The translations under genes and the position numbers were made by a program. From NCBI GenBank assembly GCA_002794775.1, contig NBAY01000132.1, positions 1-64,000 of the forward strand: a stretch of 64,000 nt of DNA, given 5' to 3'. Source of the DNA: Porodaedalea pini (lineage: Eukaryota; Basidiomycota; Agaricomycetes; Hymenochaetales; Hymenochaetaceae). The number at the start of each line of letters is the position of its first letter. The first letter of the stretch is position 1. The notes below the pieces were generated by a model. The model was not told where the DNA came from, did no database searches, and saw only the letters and a list, made by a program, of their open reading frames with translations. Below are positions 21,668 through 33,691 of the stretch, piece by piece.

Positions 21668-22588
21668 ATGGCACTATTGGTCAAGGAATATGTTGCGGGC
21701 AAGACGAGAAGGCGCGTTCATCGCCACCATCGACGAAAATATTCTGCTCTAGTCGTCGTCACCGTCCTCCTATTACTGGTAGCGTTCATCTTACAGCTTC
21801 TCGTCGCCCTTTCTTTGCCGATAATCAAGCCGATATACCTGTTGAGTGTGGTGGCGACGACAATCAACGAAATTGTGCCGACAAGTATTGCTACGCAGGT
21901 GCGTTTCGGAGTTTGGGGTTATTGCGCGACGAGGTGCGTAGCAAGTCTTACACGAAAATTTCGATGCTGAAGGCCGTACAGCGCCCTCGACATCCCTACT
22001 CTATTCTCGAATGATGGCGAGTGCACGAAGCCTCGGCTCGGGTACAAGGTCGACAGCTCCATCCTCGCGCTGACAGGGCAGGCTGAGCTGCTCGAGATCC
22101 TTCTCAAGGGACTCACCATCGTTCTCGTCCTACATCCCATCTGCGCCGGCCTGAGCTTTCTCGCGCTCCTCCCAGCTCTTTTCTCATGTACTCACGCGTT
22201 TGCGATATGCAGTCTCGTGCTGACAATCGTCGCCGCGCTAGTGGCGACCGTGAGCACTGCGGCGGACATCGCCATCGTGGTAGTCGCGATGAACAAGGTC
22301 GGCAGCATTACGACCTTCAATTTTGCCGTTAAATGGGGCAATGCACCGTGGATGAGTCTTGTTGCGACTGTTTTCCTGTGGATCGTTGTCATTCTCCAGT
22401 CTGTGGTAGTCTGTGGATGCTGCGGTGTCAGCCGCAGATTATGGACGCGGTGTGTGCTACATGTTGTTCTATATTTTCTTTACTGATGCCTTCTTAACAG
22501 GATTGATCAATCTGGTGATGAGGTTGAGACAAAGGGGGTAAAAGGGCTCGGCGGAGGCACGAGAGCGACTTACGAAGAGGCTAGATGA
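21668..22588 (+). CDS. PalI/SUR7-family four-TM membrane protein, 273 aa
   Basis: Exons 21,668-21,933, 21,982-22,449 and 22,501-22,588; introns of 48 and 51 bp; the spliced length divides exactly into 274 codons. The first TM (LVVVTVLLLLVAFILQLLVALSL) follows a basic N-terminal tail (KTRRRVHRHHRRK). An outer loop contains VRFGVWGYCAT, the G-x-W-G-x-C signature of the SUR7/PalI family. Three further hydrophobic segments follow, then a short charged C-terminus. Relatives (Rim9/PalI, Sur7) work at the plasma membrane in ambient-pH sensing or eisosome domains; which role applies here is not known. The start was chosen because an in-frame ATG at 21,668 lies a usual distance below a TATA-like box. 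An upstream in-frame ATG at 21,488 is possible. Confidence 0.8.
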
Positions 22589-22941
22589 CGATTCGTTTTG
22601 ACAAGTTTCGACTTCCAATTTTTTTAAAAATTTATGTTACCTACACACATCGCCTCGTGTCAAATGCATTCCAGCACTTTTCGAAACATCCAACAGTACC
22701 AAAGGCTCAGAATGAGACGCTACGAGCGGAGAAGTACAGTAAAGGCATGCTTGTAAGTAAGTTCTGCAGCATGATGATTACGTATTCCATCGCTCTGACT
22801 CCGAATCTCAATTGTCCAGCTGGATGTGATCACGATTCTTACCAGTTGTTGTCTTTGTTCTTAAAGAGTGTGTCATCTGGCACGAGGCCCTTCCTATAAA
22901 AGCACCCGAGCGGCTCGAGTTCATCAGGTTCAAGAATCAAG
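22589..22941. other. Intergenic, nuclease-helicase promoter region
   Basis: 353 bp with no coding signal. A TATA-like TATAAAA sits at about 22,895, roughly 45 bp before the ATG of the next gene. Confidence 0.4.
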
Positions 22942-25900
22942 ATGTCCCAAGGTGTGCGTAAGGAGAGCGTCTCTGCGACGACACTCGCTGTTCACCACCA
23001 TCTCCAATGCGATCTCTTCTTATATAACTCATATCACGGACTCGGAAGCCAGAAATCCAATTCAAGCTCGACGCGGCGTCCGGGACCTTCAGAGCTCACA
23101 AAGGCAACTTTATCTCGCGGTGATAAATGGGAGTCAACCTTATTTTCTTGGCTGGACGATAGAAACCTCCTCCTGCGAGTTTTAGGCGGATTTCTTGAAG
23201 GACACGAGATTCAAGAGGTGATCGAGGTTGACGGGAGAGATCACTTCTTTGTAGCGGGCTTGTCTTTCGTTCCGCCTGCAGGCGCTTTTGAAAGCAAATT
23301 CAAGAAAAACGGTAGGACTCCTGTGCAATTCGGTGTAGCCAAGCCAGATCTGGTCGAAATAAAGAAACAGAAAGACGGTTCCATCTTGTGGCAAATCGTC
23401 GATGCAAAGTCATCTGCGGAAGTGAAGGTGAGGACGCCGGCACAGACTAGCATCTCTATTAACCCATTTCCCAGACATCCCATCATGTCCAAATATACTT
23501 CTACCACGTATGCCTGGATAACTTACTATCATCCTCTCGGTATAAGCCAATGGGGACAGCCGCAGTCTGGATACCGCCGTCAATCTACGGCGGCACTTCG
23601 GAGCCGTCGTTCGACGAGCTGAACCCCATCGCGACGCCCCTTTTATCCTTGCCCCTGGACGATTTCCTTTTCAATAGGCTACCGTACATACTAGCGCTCC
23701 AACGCGATGAAGTTAAATGGCATCTAAACCCATTGTGCCATGGATGTGCCTACGAGCGCGACTGCACCGAGAAGGCGGTCCGCGACGGCGAGCTAGGCTC
23801 AATGGCGAATATCTCTATCCAAGAGTCGGAAGTTCTCAAGACGTTACTAGCAATATCGGGAAGGCAGAAGTCCCTCACGGACATCGAGGACTTGTACATG
23901 ACAGTTAGGTCGAAAGCAAGAATGGCGAACCTCCAGAGAAACCACGCCTCTATATTAAAGAAAGCAAAAAGAATCCTCAAGGTTCAAAACAACTCAAGTC
24001 CTGTGCTTGATGCTGCTCGCACGAAGCAGGTCCAGGTGAGCGCAAAGTCTTGACCCATTGGTTCTCTGTTGAATGGTCCACAGATGCTTAACAAACGCAT
24101 CTTCACGCTGCCCAGGGATGAGGACGTCACGATTATAATCTCGCTCGTACTCGACCCAGCGACAAACGACATTGCTGCATATTGCATCTCAACATTCTCA
24201 AATCTTGGCGAGGCAGTCTCCCCAGGCTCGTTAAGCGGGAAACGAGAAACCCTCATCGCAGACCTCGCATCAATCCTCCAGTATGTGCTTGACCTCAGTG
24301 AAGTGCGCGCTGTCCCTCCCCGGGCGCAGTGCTATGTATTCTCCCCAGCAGAGCGGTCAGCCTTGCAGCGCATGCTCATCGATGCTGCACTCACCTCCGA
24401 TAGGTTCGAAGACGAAGTGCAGGACGCGATCCGTACGTGCATAGGCGCATTATGCGAGGGCGCGGCGCTTCTTGCCACGTCTTTCCAGCCGCTCGTTCTG
24501 TCCGGAGCGCTACTCGGTTTTCTAGGGAAGAAAGGGGGTGCAACAACAGCGGAGCTGAAATTGTGCTTGCGTCGCCTTGGGCTACCGAATCGGAAAGGCA
24601 CAGACGAAGAACTGAGGCAAAGGATCCAGGAGGAGCTCGAGAGGTTGAGGAACCAAGGCAAGATTAAACGAGAGTCGGACTCCGAAGACTCCTCGGATGG
24701 TGGCAGTTCAACCAGCCGTCCAGAAGTCGGATCTCTTCCTAGAATCGTTGTCCTTAAGAATGCGGTTGAGCAGTTGCTGGCGCTACCTATACCAGGCTAC
24801 TGGGATCTCCTTGGATGCCATGCGTTGCTGAGATCCAGCTCGCTCGTGTGTCCTAGCGATGAAGCTATTTATTCTCACTTTGCCGCGGATCAGCAGGCAG
24901 ATCTTGAGAAGATGCTGCGGGAACGGAACGCTTGCATATATGAAGTCCTATCACAGGCGAGACGAAGAGCGTCGAACGACCAAGCCGGAAAGACAGACAT
25001 CCTGGTCAATGAGGCGCGCGTTCTGACATCCGAATTCATGGACATTTGTAGCCAGGACCATTTACGCAAGTTGTTCTTCATGCAACAAGTACGTGATTTC
25101 CTACGAGAGTTTTTGTGTGCGCAAAACGTGATGTCTGCGAGCTTAACTCGAATTTGTTGCAGTTCGAAGTTCTCGCCAAACTCAATGCTCTGTGGCAAGA
25201 CCGAATCGAGGGATGCATTGAAGCGCCACGACTCGAGTATCGGTTCACGAACCGCATGCCGGACAACGCTTACATACACTACTTCGCCCTCTCCTCTGGT
25301 TATGTTGATCTGCCATCTGACAGAGAAAGAACTTATTACGGGTATATCCTCACCGAAGACGTGGACTCCGACTCAGAGCTGCCCGTCGAGACGCTCTTCG
25401 ATGACCTCTGCGTCTTCAACCTCGTCTTTCCTCTGAACAAATATACGCGCACTAGATGGAGTCAGCAGCCGCTCGCAGTGCAGCAAAAGCTCTTTGTTGC
25501 TGATGTACACGACATGGTGATTCGGAATTACAAGACTCTCGTTGTCCTTCGGACATTTGGAGACTTCAATCTTCATCTTAAACCCAATGCGCGGTATCGA
25601 CTTTCGCCGAGATTAGTCGACTTCAACGTAACGAAGGTGTTGAGCACGCTCGTTGAGCTTGACCTGCAGACTCCGGCTCATCCGGGATATATGTACAAGC
25701 CGCCTTTCCTACAACTATTTGCAGATCCGAAAGCCTTTGCGAAGTTTTCGAGTGAGACAGACTCAGATGCGGAAGCTTATTGGGCGAAAGAGATCAAAAT
25801 CCAAGGCTTGTTCAGAGAACTTAGTGGTTTAGGAAAGGAGGCAGCCAATACATTACTGTTGAAGCCATCGCAGGAGCATGCACTTCATAGGATCTTGAAG

Positions 25901-27636
25901 TATAGGCTCTCAGTAATCTGGGGACCTCCAGGTGAGAATACTACGCATTTATTGAACTGGAATTGTCCCTACATTTTCTCTAGGGACCGGAAAGACGTAC
26001 ACGATTTCGCTCTCGCTGCTGAGATTGATTCAAATCAAATTTAATGACGTTGGTTCTAGCCGTCAAATCATTTTCTTGACTGCAATGACTCATGCTGCAA
26101 TCGAGGCATGCCTTTCGAAGCTCAGAACGCTTATGCAAAATTACCGATGTTTCCCTGGCATGAATATAGATTGGCTCGAAAAAGTATCGCTCGAACGCGT
26201 GCTTTCTGGTGCCACACATCCTATGCCTTCAGATAGCGAGACGACGTATATCTTCGCTGGGACAGTATATCAGGTAGGATCGTACATTTTCCGTGGTCGA
26301 AGGGTCTTTTTCATTCTTATACTCTCAGCTATACAATTACTGCAAAAGAACGAGGATCAAGGCGAATTGTATCGTTATTGATGAAGCCGGACAGCTTGGT
26401 TTGGGTCCTGTATCTCTGGTTCTGAAATCTCTGGAAAATACTGGCAGAGTCATCGTTGCCGGAGACTCCGAGCAACTCGCGCCTATCTTGACATCTCACT
26501 ACCCGCAAGTAGAATCGCGACTATTCGGCTCGATTCTTGACTGTTTGATGTCGAATTCGGGAGACGAGGACCCGAGCAAAGCACTCAGCGACTCGGAGAT
26601 GGCGACGCCCTTGACATATAACGACCACGCAACTGTTAGCACGATAGTCCAGCTCACTGAAAATTTCCGGTGCGCATTTTCAATCTAATCCCTGGCTGTA
26701 TTTGACAAGAGGAGTGGACTTCACGCAGCTTAAACCCGGACCTCGGCGACTTTGTCTCAACAATCTACAAGAGGTCTTTCAAGCCCCAGAAGTCGCAGAA
26801 CGTGAAAGTAGCGAGGCAATTAGAGAGCTTGGTCAATGCAACCATTCGGGATGCTACACACGCGAGAGCAAGGGACATTCTTGTGGCGTTATCTGCTGCT
26901 ATGCGTCGGAGGTCCCAGAAGATCCTACAAGAGCCTAAGAGACCAGATAAAAGGGAACAGACCATCCCAACTCTAGACTTGCGACCAATATCCTTAGCTT
27001 TGGTTCGACTCGACGTTATATCAACCTACCCTGATCAAATGGGATACGAGACACACGTTCGTGCCGAGGCGACTTTTGCAGCTGCGCTTGTTCGTCTCTT
27101 GCAAGAAGCAGCACCGGACGAGACCATATTCGTCGCAACACCACATAGAGTTCAGCGGCAGGCTGTGAAAGACGCCTTGCTTGCGAGAATAGACGACCTC
27201 TCGGAAGCCCTCGGTGCTTTGCAATTGCAGGACGATAAACCGATATTTGCCAGAGACAAGGTCACAGTCGACACGGTAGAACGTTTGCAAGGTATGCCGC
27301 TCTTTTGCAAGGCTATATATGCATCTGACTGACGATTTGCACTTTCAAGGCTCGGAAGCTGCCTTTGTGATCTGCTTATTCTCACATACGTATACCGGAA
27401 ACGCATCTACAGCAATAGACTTTCTACTCGAGCGCAGGCGCCTCAACGTGGCCATTAGTCGAGCAAAGACGCTCTGCATCCTCGTGACATCACAACAAGT
27501 CTTACGTCCTTCAGTAAAGGTTTTTTCAAATCCTCGAAGTGCAAAAGGTTTTGCCTTCCTGAAGGCCTTTGAGGATCGAGCCTGGTCAGCGGACGCGACG
27601 GTCGATCTAGACGAATTAACAGATTTGGTCGGTTAG
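22942..27636 (+). CDS. Cas4/RecB-like Fe-S nuclease fused to SF1 helicase, 1433 aa
   Basis: Eight exons: 22942-23427, 23475-24035, 24084-25088, 25163-25931, 25984-26273, 26329-26669, 26729-27291, 27350-27636. Introns are 47-74 bp and the joined frame is 1434 codons. N-terminus: a PD-(D/E)XK nuclease with KPDLVEIKK, QIVDAKSS and the HHVQIYFY (Q-x3-Y) motif near 130-172. C23 plus a C-x2-C-x5-C cluster (C250, C253, C259) match the four-cysteine Fe-S arrangement of Cas4, Dna2 and AddB. The middle (350-680) resembles a degenerate RNase H-like fold, as in bacterial TM0106-family proteins; this is tentative. C-terminus: SF1B helicase with Walker A GPPGTGKT (938-945), DEAGQ (1055-1059), TENFR-LNPDL (1147-1156) and RRLNVAISRAK (1368-1378). 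It probably unwinds and cuts DNA ends or flaps. Whether it is a Dna2 relative or a transferred bacterial type needs a tree. Confidence 0.88.
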
Positions 27637-27713
27637 ATATATTGAAATGTATACTAATCCTAAAAGCCAAACAACGCTGTTGTCTATTTATGGATAACAG
27701 TACAAGTCTAAAC

Positions 27714-29027
27714 AGGACCCCTGAAAATACCTATTGAGGGTTGGGTCAAATCCGGATACTTTTTTCCGGATTTGACCCTCAAGGGCCGGGGCAATCCGGA
27801 TACTTTTTTGAAAATTTGGGTCGAAGGGCTGGGACACATTCCGGATAAGGAGAGCCGCCGGACATGGAGGCCTGGGACAATCCGGATAAGATGTAACATG
27901 CCTGGTGCCGAAATAATTCGTGACTTCATTAGGGAGGTGCACTCCACAAACGCTCACCTTCGCATCCGATCATTCCGACATATACAGTCAAAGACGCGGG
28001 ACTGCTCCTTTGAACAGTTCGCATTTTCTCCCGAAACACACAATTTCTGACTTTCCAAAAAATATGGTAAGTGTATATGTAGTAGGACTATATATGTGCC
28101 AAGTTTCATAGGATTATGTTGAGTGGTTAAATTCAAATAAATCAAAAACCATGAAAAACAGAGCAGGATTTGCACAGTCTGTGTAGTGCAAATTTGTTTC
28201 TATTATTTTTTGCCTAATATTTCTTTAATAAATCTAAGTGAGTGATGAAGCACTATCTTGGTTATCTATTGAATGCTTTTTTGTGGCAAAAGGACATGAT
28301 GTATAAATTATGGATGGCAGAAAGTGCCGGGAGGTCCTGAAATGTGATGAACAAGTAAGGCAATGGGATGACATAATATGTTACCTTGCCGATCCAAGCT
28401 TACAAACAGTGTAGTCTCACGGGTGTTCAAAGGAGTGGTTTCCGTGTCATAAAGCCTGTTTTTTTCTTGCCTTCAAATCAATTTCACTTGCACACTTCAG
28501 GGCTCAAAAAAATTCATGTAGATACTTTTGATATGGATCTCCACATTAATGTAAAAGTTTAGCAAAAACATGTTGTGTGTGACATTTTGCGGAAGGAATC
28601 CAAGTTGGTGTTCAAAGGACGCGTCTTTGACTGTACCGCCCCATGAATTTCTCTGCGTCCTTCCAGATCAAGCAATCTTGCGATGCGACACACATTCAAT
28701 TGAGCTTTCGAGTGCATCACACACTATTTGGTTGGAAATTCAGTCAATTGTCAGTCATTTTCCGGCAATTATGAAGGACTTTAGAAAGAGAAAGTAGGTT
28801 TTTTCTGGTTATTTACAGAATTAGTAGTACTTTTTTTTTGTCTATGGCCTGGCTGCAATCCAGATAAAATTTCCCTTCTGGGAGGGCTGGGGCCGCAATC
28901 CGGACAATCCGGACAAACTTTTCTGATGCCTCCCCGAATCCGGATAAAACAGGCCCATTTTCGCCAAAAAATCCGGATAAAATGACCCCCTGTGGGGTGC
29001 CCTCAAAAGGCATTTTCAGGGGTCCCT
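27714..29027 (+). mobile_element. hAT-type MITE 1, 1314 bp
   Basis: Inverted ends AGGACCCCTGAAAATACC and, at the right, the complement of AGGGACCCCTGAAAATGCC. They are flanked by the perfect 8-bp duplication GTCTAAAC (27,706-27,713 and 29,028-29,035), the hallmark of hAT transposition. Subterminal regions at both ends are crowded with AATCCGGATA motifs in both orientations, likely transposase binding sites. The middle is AT-rich and encodes nothing recognisable. It sits about 75 bp downstream of the nuclease-helicase stop codon. Confidence 0.88.
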
Positions 29028-29231
29028 GTCTAAACCCTTCGAAGTAAGAAATATCGAGAGCCCGTAATGCGGAAATCTGTTAGATATCTATGTATGCAAA
29101 GCCAAAATAAGGCCGAGATGACAGGTAGGAGGGTATATGAGACAACATCAATTATACTGTTCTGTCCGGGCGATGCTGGCGTGATTGTCGGTAATATGCA
29201 ATTAGAGAAAAGGGTAGGTACAGTTGTGCGT

Positions 29232-32200
29232 TTATTGTGGCGGTGGAGATTCATGACTGGCCCGTGGTGTGAGTGTGCGTCTCTCGGGGGACTCTGTTGT
29301 CGGCTTCTCTAGGGTTGTATCAACGGGGCGAGTAGGACCGTTCTCTACACTTCTCTCAGGGTCTTCACCCTCGTCGTCTTCCAGAGCCTCTTCGTCATCG
29401 TCTAGTGTATCCGAAGATTTCTTGAACTCGAAGGGCAGCATCACTGCACGATCGATGGCAACGGGAAGTCCACGGTGGCGGCCACGAAGCATTACAATAC
29501 TGACGATCAGCTTCGATAAAGGCGTCAAGGCGCCGGAGAAAGAGAAGTTCGCCTGGATGTCACAAAAATATGAGAGAACAAAGCCAGCAGAATGCAATAT
29601 AACTCACATAGGGAACACCTAGACTGAGTCCAACTCCACCGTAAGCAGAAACTAACTCGAAAACTGCGTGAAGAATGAGTCGGTATTAACCTAGCGCTTT
29701 GAATGATGAATAATACTGACGTAAAGCAAAGATAGTAAACCACTGGAAGTTGTTCTCGTCCTGGATCTTGGTCCGCTCGATGATACAAAGTAAAAACAAG
29801 GCCAGGCCTAACCACCACATGTCTAGACATCGATTGTTAGAATATGGGCATAGGGATTTAGTGAGCTAGAAAAGCTTGCCGAAAGCGAGCTGTCTCCGAG
29901 CATGCCGTGTAAGATAACGACCCCAGACTGCAACTCTCGGTTCTTCCGAACTTGGCTCAGCCGAATCTGGGTCCTCCTCTTCATCGTCGAATACGCCTAA
30001 TGATTTCTCCTCATAGACATTTGTCGAGCGAATGCTTTAGTGAAAGGCAAAGTCAACGTCTAATAAATGCAACGTTAAGAAGAGCATTACCTCATAGCGA
30101 TAGGATCTGCACAAACGAAAGATGAATCTCGTACAACACTACAAATTCGAAACGATACTTACAAACACTGATGTACATCATCATCACATATAGTGTCCTG
30201 TTGATAGGCAAGTTAGGCGAGCATGGGGTTTAATCTCAGTCTAAAACTCACTGTACAGCGGGTGCCACGTTGGAAAGTGCGACAATGACAAACCCAGCTG
30301 CGCGCACGGACATTGCTTGCAGTAACCCTATGGCAAAACGCACACCTAACGGTATAGCCTCTACTGTCGGGTTGCCAATGTCTAGAACCAGGAAGAAGAA
30401 CCAATCCGTAACACTTCAACGCAGTTAGAAATGTCCCCGTAACGAGCCTCGATTTGACTGGTAACGTACTTTAGCATGATCACCACCCACAAGAGAAGCC
30501 ACGTTTGATGCGAAGGGAAAAGGTAGATGAAGCATCTCCGAGGATGGTCGAGCAGGAAATGAAGAGTTTCGTTCAGACGCGAATTGAAAGGAACGCATTT
30601 CGTGATAGACCAACTACCGAGAAAGTGTCAACAGCTCATCATTCCAGTCAAGATATTGACTCACATTACAAAGCGCAGACTAGACCCAACAATACGATGA
30701 GTTCAGCACTAGAAGATCAACACAGAACTTACAAGATCGGCTGGCAAATCACCTCCATCAGCTCTCGCCTTATATATCAAAATAAATGGTTCTCACAAAA
30801 GCAGTATACCCAGCAGGAATAAGAATCACACACACGAAGATGAGAGGATATGCTTCTTGGAAGGGAATCATCGATTGGTCCACCAATGACAAGCCCGAAT
30901 TCGTGTAGGCTGAGACGGCCACGAAAGCAGAAAACCACGCAGGTGGGATATATCGGTGAAGATTCGGAGGCTCGAAATCGCTCCTCCATCTGGAAATGGA
31001 CATATAAGGCGCGATAATAGTGAACCCTATAAGCTGAATGGCAAAATGGTACTGTATTGTGAATTGTCAGCTCAGCGTGTGTCGCAATACGTGATAAAGC
31101 CTTACACCAGCAATAATCCATAGAAGGGCAGTCAGAGCGCGATACTCAACGCCTCCGAGCTCCTCCAGATTCTCTTTGGTGAGCAGATGGAATTTGGAAT
31201 TTCTCCCGATGATCGCATTGAATGATATATAGGGCGCGTTTCTTGAGCTATCGTCCGCATTCGTACCCGGAAACGTCGACATCGTCTGCATGCGCGGCAA
31301 AGTCACGGTACGTACAAGGCGACGCTCGAGGCCAGGAAAAACTTTCTTGAATAGCCGCATGAGTAGAACCGTCGGGTAGGGGAAACCACCGTAACCCGTG
31401 TTTTTGCTGCTTTGCTCACGCACGGAGCCCTTAGACGTTCGATGAGTGTGCTGTGTAGTGTGCCGTCGAGTGAGCGGCACGCCGCCGGGAGGAACATAGC
31501 CTGCCAGGTGATTAGGATATACTTAAATGCAGATCGGAACACACACCTCGATCGTCGTGAACAACGTCTGCTATTGAACTGTACCTCCTAGAATCGGTCG
31601 GGCTTCTTGATCTTTGACTGGCAGTATTATTCATAAGGGATGGTCGTCGTTCCCGAGATAGCCTCCTTCCTCGAAGATCGCGATCAGGTGTACGGAATTC
31701 TACCGTCAGTGAGTGGCCGAGTGGAACGCTAGCTCTCGGATTTCCATTCTGAAGAGTTGGAGATCGTGCTAGAATTGGAGCTCCAGGTCCATTTGGGGAA
31801 TCAGCATCTGCATCAGGACCAGCAACGATGTCGGATGGTGGAGTGGAACTAAAACTAGATTTTATATTATCATGCAAAACATCGAAACAGTCCTTACCTC
31901 GCGTGGTCTGATCGCTTCCCTTGAAGTTCCGCCACTGTGACTGACATCGCACGAGGTCGAGGAGGAGGAGCAAACAGCGGCTCCTCTGAGATCCAACCAT
32001 TTGGGCCGACGGGCTTCGGCGCATCATCCATCCGATGTATCATGTCTGTCCGCAGCTTACGAAATGTTTTCTTGCTGGAAAACCCGAATAATCTCTTGCC
32101 ATCCTTCTCTTCCCCGTTGCGTCCACCACTGCCGCTCTCCGCCACGGGCGTCAGAGATCTGTGTGGAGTGAAAGCGCGTGTCATCCTCCGACCCAAGGAC

Positions 32201-32753
32201 GGCCTTCCAGTACCCTCCTTGCTTCCGAGTTCAACATTTGCTTTCCTTTTTGCGATTTCGGATTCCACAATATGCTCGAATCTCTTGGCAAAGTACCGTC
32301 TGATATGTATAAGCTGGTAGGCTCGGTGCAGCATAATCAGACCAGTACTCACCTGCGAATATACACCATCACCCACGACACGACCACCTTAAACATAAAG
32401 TAAGCTTTGAAACAGGCGGGTTTCATTCATGAATACGCACCGGGCTGCCTATAGAAGACTGCACGAACAAAAGAGCTTGCTGGAACCCAGTGAGCGCGCT
32501 GAGATCGACCGTGGAAAGACCGCACTCGGTGATGGCGCTAAAGCAGATGAAGAGCGCATCGATGTAGGCAATATGGTTCTTTCCATTTGCTGCATAGAGT
32601 ATGGCGGAGAAAACGAGGGGCGTGAAGGTGCTGGATGCGAGATTGTCAGTGAGAGCCGTGAAAGGTGAGTCTACATGAATTTGCTCACAAGAAAAGAACG
32701 TGTATACGGAAAAAGTTGAGGTGATGCCTAAATTCCGACCATATGTTAGCCAT
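29232..32753 (-). CDS. TRK1: TRK-family potassium transporter, 887 aa, 17 exons
   Basis: Plasma-membrane K+ uptake protein of the Trk/Ktr/HKT superfamily. Exons (minus): 32753-32689, 32630-32441, 32387-32353, 32299-31898, 31854-31547, 31500-31106, 31051-30797, 30740-30733, 30679-30665, 30613-30470, 30413-30252, 30197-30163, 30106-30091, 30034-29880, 29822-29721, 29663-29608, 29552-29232. They total 888 codons including stop. The four pore loops show the selectivity glycines in SAITECGLSTVD, AYTNSGLSLVD, MSVRAAGF and SAYGGVGLS. The N-terminus MANIWSEFRHHLNFFRIHVLFF and the blocks HFLLDHPRRCFIYLFPS and MLRGRHRGLPVAIDRAVMLP are typical of fungal Trk. A long cytoplasmic loop lies between the first and second pore units. 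Exons of 8, 15 and 16 nt and one GC-AG intron (29,879-29,823) are unusual. Confidence 0.95.
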
Positions 32754-32989
32754 CTAGCCGTAGGGCGGGGACGCGCATGCGCTTGGTGACGGTCGAGGTC
32801 GAAGTTCCAGTCAAGTATTAAAGTAGTCCGCGAGTCTCAGCGTAGGTGGCGTCAGAGTAACGTGATCACATAAGGCACGTGCTTGACCCCAAAGCAACGC
32901 CTAACTTAAGTAAACTTTTCCCCGACAATCTGACACTAGTACTATAAATAGCACGGCAAAGCAAGGCTCAATTCTTAGCAGGTTAGCAG
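32754..32989 (-). promoter_or_regulatory. TRK upstream region
   Basis: 236 bp between the TRK start codon and the duplicated site of the next hAT MITE. It contains CACGTG (about 32,877) and a TATAAATA (about 32,943; an A/T box on either strand). The hAT insertion therefore lies within or just beyond the TRK promoter. Confidence 0.4.
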
Positions 32990-32997
32990 GTTATATG

Positions 32998-33683
32998 AGG
33001 ACCCCTGGCAATATTAATACGCACGGAGGCCTGAATCAAATCCGGATAATTTTGGCCGGATTTGGACCTTGAGGCCTGGGCAATCCGGATAATTTTGGTC
33101 AAAATTTGGCCGGAGGCCTGGGGAAAAATCCGGCTAAGACAGACCGCCGGATCCCTGAGGCCTGGATCAATCCGGATAACATGACCAAGTAATCCAGCTG
33201 GTAACTCATATATCAGAAAGCATATGTTACTGTGGGACCGCTTCTTCTTATATAGACCTCAAATCTTCGATTTATTCAGAAACAATGTGAATTAGATAAT
33301 AAAATAAAATAAAGCTTATTTACAAGATATCGGCTGTTCTCCTATCAAAACCAATATTTTACTTCCTTTTTGGTTGCACATTTACTTTGTCAAACCTTTG
33401 ATCTCAAGACTCAAAAGTCCGAGTTTCATTAATTCACGTTTTATCCTCAAGCAATTAACTACAAATTTGCCCCAAATGTATATTTTCTATCTCTGGTGAG
33501 GCCTGTCTAAATCCGCATAAAAACACCACAAAAGGGAGGCCTGGGTAAAAATCCGGACAAGTCGACCGAAATTTTTTGAAGGCCTGGGCAATCCGGATTT
33601 TTTCAGGCCCTAGCGGGCCCGTCTTATCCGGATAAAAGACTCCCCTCCTCAGACAGGCCTCAATTGGTATTGCCAGGGGTCCT
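32998..33683 (+). mobile_element. hAT-type MITE 2, 686 bp
   Basis: Ends AGGACCCCTGGCAATA and its complement, flanked by the perfect 8-bp duplication GTTATATG (32,990-32,997 and 33,684-33,691). It shares the AGGACCCCTG terminus and the subterminal AATCCGGATAA repeats with MITE 1, and lies in the same orientation. The centre is AT-rich and non-coding. Confidence 0.9.
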
Positions 33684-33691
33684 GTTATATG

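Noticed and set aside
26668..26730. Apparent frameshift and stop in the nuclease-helicase gene
   Set aside because: Resolved by a normal 59-bp intron (26,670-26,728) that restores TENFR-LNPDL.
22942..27636. Helitron Rep/helicase
   Set aside because: No rolling-circle Rep motif; the helicase is SF1B of the Dna2 type rather than Pif1, the gene has ordinary host introns, and no Helitron ends flank it.
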